Shown: positions 49,373-53,514 of the stretch, piece after piece | Position numbering within the stretch: the first letter of the stretch is position 1 | Layout of the letters: the number at the start of each line of letters is the position of its first letter | NCBI GenBank assembly: GCA_052139835.1 | Contig: JBKQVT010000093.1 | Span: 1 to 53,514 of the forward strand | Length of the DNA stretch: 53,514 nt | Reading direction: 5' to 3' | Origin: JBKQVT01 sp052139835 | GTDB taxonomy: Bacteria; Planctomycetota; Planctomycetia; Pirellulales; Thermoguttaceae | Notes under the pieces: model-generated | What the model saw: the letters and a program-made list of their open reading frames with translations, nothing else | What the model was told of the DNA's origin: nothing | Database searches by the model: none | Position numbers and translations under genes: made by a program

Positions 49373-51140
49373 GATACGGGCCGGCCGAAAACCGGGGCGC
49401 AGGATCGCCGTCGCGGCGCCGGCAGCCCCGCTCGTCGACAACGATCCAGTCGGCGCCCTCCCGGCGGCCAAACTGGACCATCTCTCGCCAGGACAAATTC
49501 GCCCCCGACGGCACGCGCTTCACGAAGCCGTCATACCGCAGGGCGAGCTCTCGGGAAAGGTTCGTGTAGTAAATAAGCGAACCGGTGCCGACATAGGAGC
49601 GCTCGGAGAACACCTGCCAGCCACGAGCGGTGCCGCGCGGGGGAAGAATGGTGTCGCCGGCCTGGGAGTGTTCCTTGATCCACCGTTGGGTGTTGACGAA
49701 GTCGTCATCGCTGATGCCAAGCCGCCGCACGTCGCCAAGGCCCTCGAGTCGCAGCCTGCCGTCGTCCGGAGTCTGAAGCAGCACGCTGACTAGGCGATGG
49801 GAAAGGTCGTTCGCCCGCACTGCTCGGACCACGGCGCGGCCGAAGACCAACAACAGCCCCAGCGACAGCAATCCGCAGCCCCAGCCGACGGCGCGCAGAG
49901 ACGGTCTCTTGATTGTGCCCGCTCCTTCGCGGCCGATCAGCATCGGCAGGGAGGCGGTAAAGAGGATTGCGATCAGCAGGAAGTGCAGTTGCAGCAACAG
50001 GCCCGCCAGCAGCGCGGCTGCCAGGGCGCGGGAAGATCGCCGGCCGAGTCGCCAGAGTTCATGGATCATCGCGGCCAGTCCGATCCCCGAAATGGCCACC
50101 AGGGCAAAGGATGCCCTCTCGGGACAACAGTGGAAAAGGGGAACGAAGCCGGCCACGTCAGCCGCCAGGAAATGCACCACGACGGCCAGCCCCGCGGCCA
50201 CGGCAAACCGGTAGTAGATGGCGCTCAAGCGGGGAGACCGCGTGACGAGCACGGCCAGCAAGCCCGGAATCACGGTCGCCCAGAACTTCTTCGCCGCAAT
50301 TTCCGGCGTGATGAAGACGTATCCGCCCACGGTCTCGTCGACGATGTGCCGCCATTGCGGGTCCAGGAAAAGCGGCACGTGCCGCTCGCCGCCCATGAAA
50401 AAGACATACCCGCCGATCACGCCGCCGACGGCCAAGACGGCCAGCAGGAAGGGTCGCCATGCCAGCGTGCGGTACGACAAGATTCCGTAGACCAGGCAGA
50501 CGCCGAAGGCATTGATGCCCGTGACCGGATGGAACAGAAACGTCAAGCCCAGCCATACGGCCGCCAGCGCGTGCCGCTGCCCGATCGCGGCGGCCAAGGC
50601 CATGAAGGCCAAGGGCAGCGCGGCGCTTCGAACCAGCAGCCCGCGCTCCACCAAGGGAACCGCCCCCAAGTAGGTCCCCAGGTAGCCGTGGGTAAAGCTC
50701 GTCAAAACCACGGCTGCGATCAGGGCGACAGCCCGGCTGCGGGTGCTGACATAAGCCAGGTGGTAATAGGAGAAGACCAGGAAGATTCTCACGGCGACGA
50801 AGCCGATCGCATAGGCCAGCGGGACCGATGTCAGCCGCGCCAGGCAACCCAGCAGCGGAAACAGCGCGCTGGTGTATTGCGCCCCCACCTCGGCGATCAG
50901 TGGATCGCGGTTCAACAAGGAGGGATTGGCCGCATGGATGGCCATGGGCACTTGCCAGGGGGAATCGCCGCCAAGCAGGGCGTAACCGCCGAGGGCAATG
51001 CTTGCCGCGGCCACCAGCAAGAGCAGCAGCACGATGGCCGGCCGCCACGCGGCCGCGGCGCCGGCGGCAGCCGGGTCACGACTGGACGCCGTCGTCGCTT
51101 GAGACGGGTCGCCGCGGCGGCATTCTCTAAACAACGTCAT
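49350..51140 (-). CDS. Large multi-pass membrane protein, glycosyltransferase-C-like or DUF family
   Basis: The gene encodes 596 residues. There are roughly eleven or twelve hydrophobic helices in residues 33-440, then a soluble C-terminal domain (about 450-596) with DDDFVNTQRWIKEHSQAGDTILPP and ADWIVVDERGCRRR. The layout of many helices and a hydrophilic C-terminal domain, with PPRGTARGWQVFSERSYVGTGSL, resembles planctomycete and cyanobacterial GT-C-like proteins of unknown activity. A first-loop acidic pair (GDSPWQVPMAIHAANP, DPLIAEVG) is visible but not diagnostic. It may transfer a lipid-linked sugar, or move the polymer. Neighbours are GT4s. Confidence 0.7.
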   Translation of the reverse strand: MTLFRECRRGDPSQATTASSRDPAAAGAAAAWRPAIVLLLLLVAAASIALGGYALLGGDSPWQVPMAIHAANPSLLNRDPLIAEVGAQYTSALFPLLGCLARLTSVPLAYAIGFVAVRIFLVFSYYHLAYVSTRSRAVALIAAVVLTSFTHGYLGTYLGAVPLVERGLLVRSAALPLAFMALAAAIGQRHALAAVWLGLTFLFHPVTGINAFGVCLVYGILSYRTLAWRPFLLAVLAVGGVIGGYVFFMGGERHVPLFLDPQWRHIVDETVGGYVFITPEIAAKKFWATVIPGLLAVLVTRSPRLSAIYYRFAVAAGLAVVVHFLAADVAGFVPLFHCCPERASFALVAISGIGLAAMIHELWRLGRRSSRALAAALLAGLLLQLHFLLIAILFTASLPMLIGREGAGTIKRPSLRAVGWGCGLLSLGLLLVFGRAVVRAVRANDLSHRLVSVLLQTPDDGRLRLEGLGDVRRLGISDDDFVNTQRWIKEHSQAGDTILPPRGTARGWQVFSERSYVGTGSLIYYTNLSRELALRYDGFVKRVPSGANLSWREMVQFGRREGADWIVVDERGCRRRDGDPAPRFSAGPYHVFQANR

Positions 51141-51152
51141 CGTTGCGTCTCT

Positions 51153-52292
51153 TCATGCCAATAAGGAAAGAATCTTCTCGGCGGTCTTCCGCCAGTTCAA
51201 CTCGCCGGCCCGCGCCAGGCCCTTTTGGCGAAGCTGGCTGCGCAGGGCGCCGTCGCCGACGATCGTGGCCAGGGCGTCGGTCCACGCGCCGACGTCGGTC
51301 GGATCCAACAGGAGCGCCGCGCCGCCGCAGACTTCGGGCAGCGCGGTCGCGCTGGACGCCGCCACCGGGCAGCCGCACGCCATCGCCTCGGTGATCGGCA
51401 GCCCGAATCCCTCGTTCCGCGAGGGAAAGGCCAGGCAAAGGGCCAGGTTGTAGAGCACGACCAAGTCGTCGTCGGAGACAAAGCCGAGGTAACGGACCGC
51501 GGCGCGATCGGCCTCGTCGTACTGGGCTTCCTGGAAAATCTGCTCCAGGTACGGGGGATGATCGCCGGCCAGCACCAAGAGCACCTCTTGCCCGCCGCGG
51601 CGCCGCAATTGGCGAAATGCGCGCAGCAGCATGGGCAAGTTCTTGTGCTTGCGGAACCCGCCCACGTAGAAGATGAAAGGCCTCCCGGCCACGCCGAGCC
51701 GCCCCACGGCCTCGTCGAGCCGGCCGCGGTCGGCGATGACCTGAAACGATCGGTCGATGCCGTGCGGCACGACGTGAATGCGGTCCGGCTCGATGCCGGC
51801 CAGCTCGACGACGTCTTTCTTCGTCCAAGCGGACGGCGTCACGATCCGGCAGCGGCTCCGCCGCAGTCTTCGCACGGCGGCCTTGGTCATCCACAGTTCC
51901 TTCGAATAGGAGGTCTCCGGATAGCGCAGGCTGCGGAGGTCGTGGACGAAGACCGTCTGCCGGATGCCCGCAACGTCCTTGCCGAAGTAGTACAGGTTGC
52001 TCCAGAAGACCGCGTCGGGGCGACTGCCGAGGTGATGAATGGGACTGCAAAAGGGGACGTATACGGCGGCGTACATGGCCAGCCGCTGCCGGACGCGGAT
52101 CCGCCGGATGGTCACGCCCGGAATCTCGAAACCCGGCAAGGCGCTGCCGCTGAAATTGGCCAGCGCGAAGCGGTCGCCCGGTCGCTGGCTGGCAAACACT
52201 GCGGCGGTCGCCCGCAGGAGGTTGCACGATGCCCGCGTCATTCCAAACGTCTGCGACTCCAAGTAAAACGCGTCGTAAAGAACTTCCATCAT
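51153..52292 (-). CDS. Glycosyltransferase family 4 protein
   Basis: ATG ATG at 52292-52287 overlaps the previous TGA, so the start is one of these two codons (379 or 378 residues). VFVHDLRSLRYPETSYSKELW, VTPSAWTKKDVVE, VVPHGIDRSF, FYVGGFRKHKNLPMLLRAFRQL and AFPSRNEGFGLPITEAMACGCPVAAS are the standard GT4 signatures (mannosyltransferase-like). It ends LLA 13 bases before the large membrane protein. Confidence 0.92.
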   Translation of the reverse strand: MMEVLYDAFYLESQTFGMTRASCNLLRATAAVFASQRPGDRFALANFSGSALPGFEIPGVTIRRIRVRQRLAMYAAVYVPFCSPIHHLGSRPDAVFWSNLYYFGKDVAGIRQTVFVHDLRSLRYPETSYSKELWMTKAAVRRLRRSRCRIVTPSAWTKKDVVELAGIEPDRIHVVPHGIDRSFQVIADRGRLDEAVGRLGVAGRPFIFYVGGFRKHKNLPMLLRAFRQLRRRGGQEVLLVLAGDHPPYLEQIFQEAQYDEADRAAVRYLGFVSDDDLVVLYNLALCLAFPSRNEGFGLPITEAMACGCPVAASSATALPEVCGGAALLLDPTDVGAWTDALATIVGDGALRSQLRQKGLARAGELNWRKTAEKILSLLA

Positions 52293-53514
52293 GGCCGCTC
52301 CAGTACGCCCTCACCCTGACCCTCTCCCGGAGGGAGAGGGGACAGTGGGGGCAATCGCCCCAGGACGTGCTCGGCGATCCGCCGGGCGGACTCGTCGCCG
52401 AAAAACGAGCAGAACGCGGCCACGAACTCCTCCCGCGCCTGCTCGCAGCGCTGGCGCTCCTGCGGATCGCCCAACAGCCGCAGCAGAATCGTCCGCAGCT
52501 CGTCGGCCGATCGGGCCCGCGGGCAACCGCCCTGGTCGATCAAATCCTGGCCATGACCCAGGGGAAAGTCGATCACGTCCAGGACGACGGCCAGGCGGCG
52601 CTTCACCAGGGCGTCGCCTCCCAGACCGCTGGAATGCACAACCACAACGTCGGCCGCTGCCAGAGCCGTGTCCAAGGGATATTCGCCGCTGGCGGTAAAC
52701 CGCACCTCGGGATACTTTGCCGCCAACTCGGCGTACTCGGCCTTCGTCTCCACCGGATGGAGTCGGACGACTGCCTGGAAGGCATCCTGGCCGGTGGCAC
52801 AGCGGCAAAAGCTCTCCGTAAGCTGCAGGCGATGCAGCCGATAGTTGACCGTGGCGTGCAGCACGACCGGTTTGTGCGGATCCAGGTTCATGGCGGCGCG
52901 GGCTTCGGCCGGGGCGAGGCCCAGCTCCCGCGTCAGGCGCGGACAACCGCCGATCATCGCCCGTTGGGGCGCAAGGCCGGCGGCCAGAAACTTCTCGCGA
53001 TCGATCTTCCCCCAGCAGAACACGGTGTCGGCCAGCAGCGGATAGAAGCCGATGCAGCGGGGGCCGAGCGTGCCATGGACGAGGGTATAAGTCGGGATGC
53101 CCAGGGTGCGGGCGGAGAGCACCAGCGGGGCCCAGAGGCCGTTGCGATCGTACTCGGTCACGACGGCGGCCGGTTCCGCCCGCTGGAGAAACTCCTGCAG
53201 CCCGGCAACCTGCTGCGTACAGCTCACCACGGCGTCGGCCAGGCGATAACGGATGCGGCCCGGCAGGCCGTACTGAGCGATCACCCGCCGCACGGCCGGT
53301 TTCAGTTCTCTCCAGAAGGGCCGATAGTCGTGCTTCCAAGCCGCGGCGTCGTGGCCCATCACTTGTTCGGCCGCCAAGCCGCGGAACTCCGGCGGCAACA
53401 CGGCGGCCGTTTTCGGATCGGCGTACAACACGGCGCAACGATCGTGGCCCAGGCGCCGCACGACCGGGTAAACCAGGTCCCAGCAGCGGGAATTCGGCTG
53501 CAGGCACGTGACCA
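52289..53514 (-). CDS. GT-B-like protein, 5' end beyond the window
   Basis: The frame is open to the window edge (VTCLQPNSRCWDLVYPVVRRLG...), so GTG 53461 is probably not the start and about 390 residues plus are seen. VVTEYDRNGLWAPLVL, LVHGTLGPRCIGFYPLLADTVFCWG, VLHATVNYRLH, FQAVVRLHPVETKAEYAELA and VVHSSGLGGDALVKRRLAVVLDV resemble the CDP-glycerol glycerophosphotransferase/UDP-GlcNAc 2-epimerase-like GT-B group used in surface polymer synthesis. The last residues (PPLSPLPPGEGQGEGV) come from a dispersed palindromic repeat. Its ATGA stop overlaps the GT4 gene. Exact activity is unclear. Confidence 0.7.
   Translation of the reverse strand, partial: VTCLQPNSRCWDLVYPVVRRLGHDRCAVLYADPKTAAVLPPEFRGLAAEQVMGHDAAAWKHDYRPFWRELKPAVRRVIAQYGLPGRIRYRLADAVVSCTQQVAGLQEFLQRAEPAAVVTEYDRNGLWAPLVLSARTLGIPTYTLVHGTLGPRCIGFYPLLADTVFCWGKIDREKFLAAGLAPQRAMIGGCPRLTRELGLAPAEARAAMNLDPHKPVVLHATVNYRLHRLQLTESFCRCATGQDAFQAVVRLHPVETKAEYAELAAKYPEVRFTASGEYPLDTALAAADVVVVHSSGLGGDALVKRRLAVVLDVIDFPLGHGQDLIDQGGCPRARSADELRTILLRLLGDPQERQRCEQAREEFVAAFCSFFGDESARRIAEHVLGRLPPLSPLPPGEGQGEGVLERP
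52308..52341. repeat. Third copy of the CCCTCTCCC palindromic repeat, inside a coding sequence
   Basis: This copy is CCCTCACCCTGACCCTCTCCCGGAGGGAGAGGGG. It matches the unit at 28290-28322 almost perfectly and is translated as the Pro/Gly-rich C-terminus of the GT-B-like protein on the minus strand. The inner hairpin CCCTCTCCC/GGGAGAGGG is intact. It lies just before the stop codon. Confidence 0.85.

Noticed and set aside
1..53514. CRISPR arrays, tRNA or rRNA genes
   Set aside because: No regularly spaced repeats, cloverleaf sequences or rRNA-like segments were recognised on either strand.

Overview
The window reads as Planctomycetota chromosome, probably an isolate or metagenome contig. The DNA is visibly GC-rich. 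The large secreted proteins carry hallmarks of that phylum: an LEPR-XLL type N-terminal motif, autotransporter-associated beta-strand repeats, Calx-beta and Ig-like repeats, and a PEP-CTERM sorting tail. Dispersed palindromic repeats sit between and even inside genes. Every gene I can support is on the minus strand, so transcription runs from high to low coordinates. Many genes overlap by 4 bp (ATGA, GTGA, TTGA) or are a few bases apart. I saw no tRNA, rRNA, CRISPR array or transposase, and no gene-free gap above 300 bases.

Right part (about 53.5 to 22 kb): one long surface-polysaccharide locus. In transcription order it holds a GT-B-like protein cut by the window edge, a GT4, a large membrane protein, another GT4, asparagine synthase, another GT4 and an O-antigen ligase/polymerase. 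Then come a DprE1/DprE2/UbiA set that resembles the mycobacterial polyprenyl-phosphate arabinose pathway, a GT2-methyltransferase fusion, a GT-C-type membrane transferase, two GT4s and a PglC/WcaJ-like priming sugar transferase. These are followed by a DegT aminotransferase, a split transketolase, a NodB-type deacetylase, a GNAT-like protein, a UDP-glucuronate-4-epimerase-like enzyme, an acyl carrier protein and an acyl-CoA ligase. After these come a fused DarT toxin/DarG macrodomain gene with its own promoter, rfbB and rfbA, and two DUF218 proteins. No Wzx flippase, Wzc/Wzz or exosortase is present.

Middle (22 to 14.6 kb): a 1490-residue TPR membrane protein with a candidate promoter and leader hairpin, then a secreted trypsin-like protease fused to beta-strand repeats and a PEP-CTERM tail. 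These probably belong to the export or assembly side of the same surface programme.

Left part (14.6 kb to 1): a series of secreted or surface proteins. A 2015-residue protein ends in a domain with the His-then-Cys order of permuted papain folds. A second, 5'-truncated and nonsense-interrupted protein ends in a domain closely resembling Bacillus Tgl transglutaminase, but with the catalytic His replaced by Trp. Both share a roughly 100-residue module upstream of the C-terminal domain. Three of the seven genes here look damaged (nonsense, truncation, or frameshift in a C6 run), so this is either a decaying surface-protein array or a place with local sequencing errors.

Most notable: the single-chain DarT-DarG fusion inside the polysaccharide operon, the Tgl-like domain, the DprE1/DprE2/UbiA set in a non-actinobacterium, and three families of palindromic repeats, some translated in frame.
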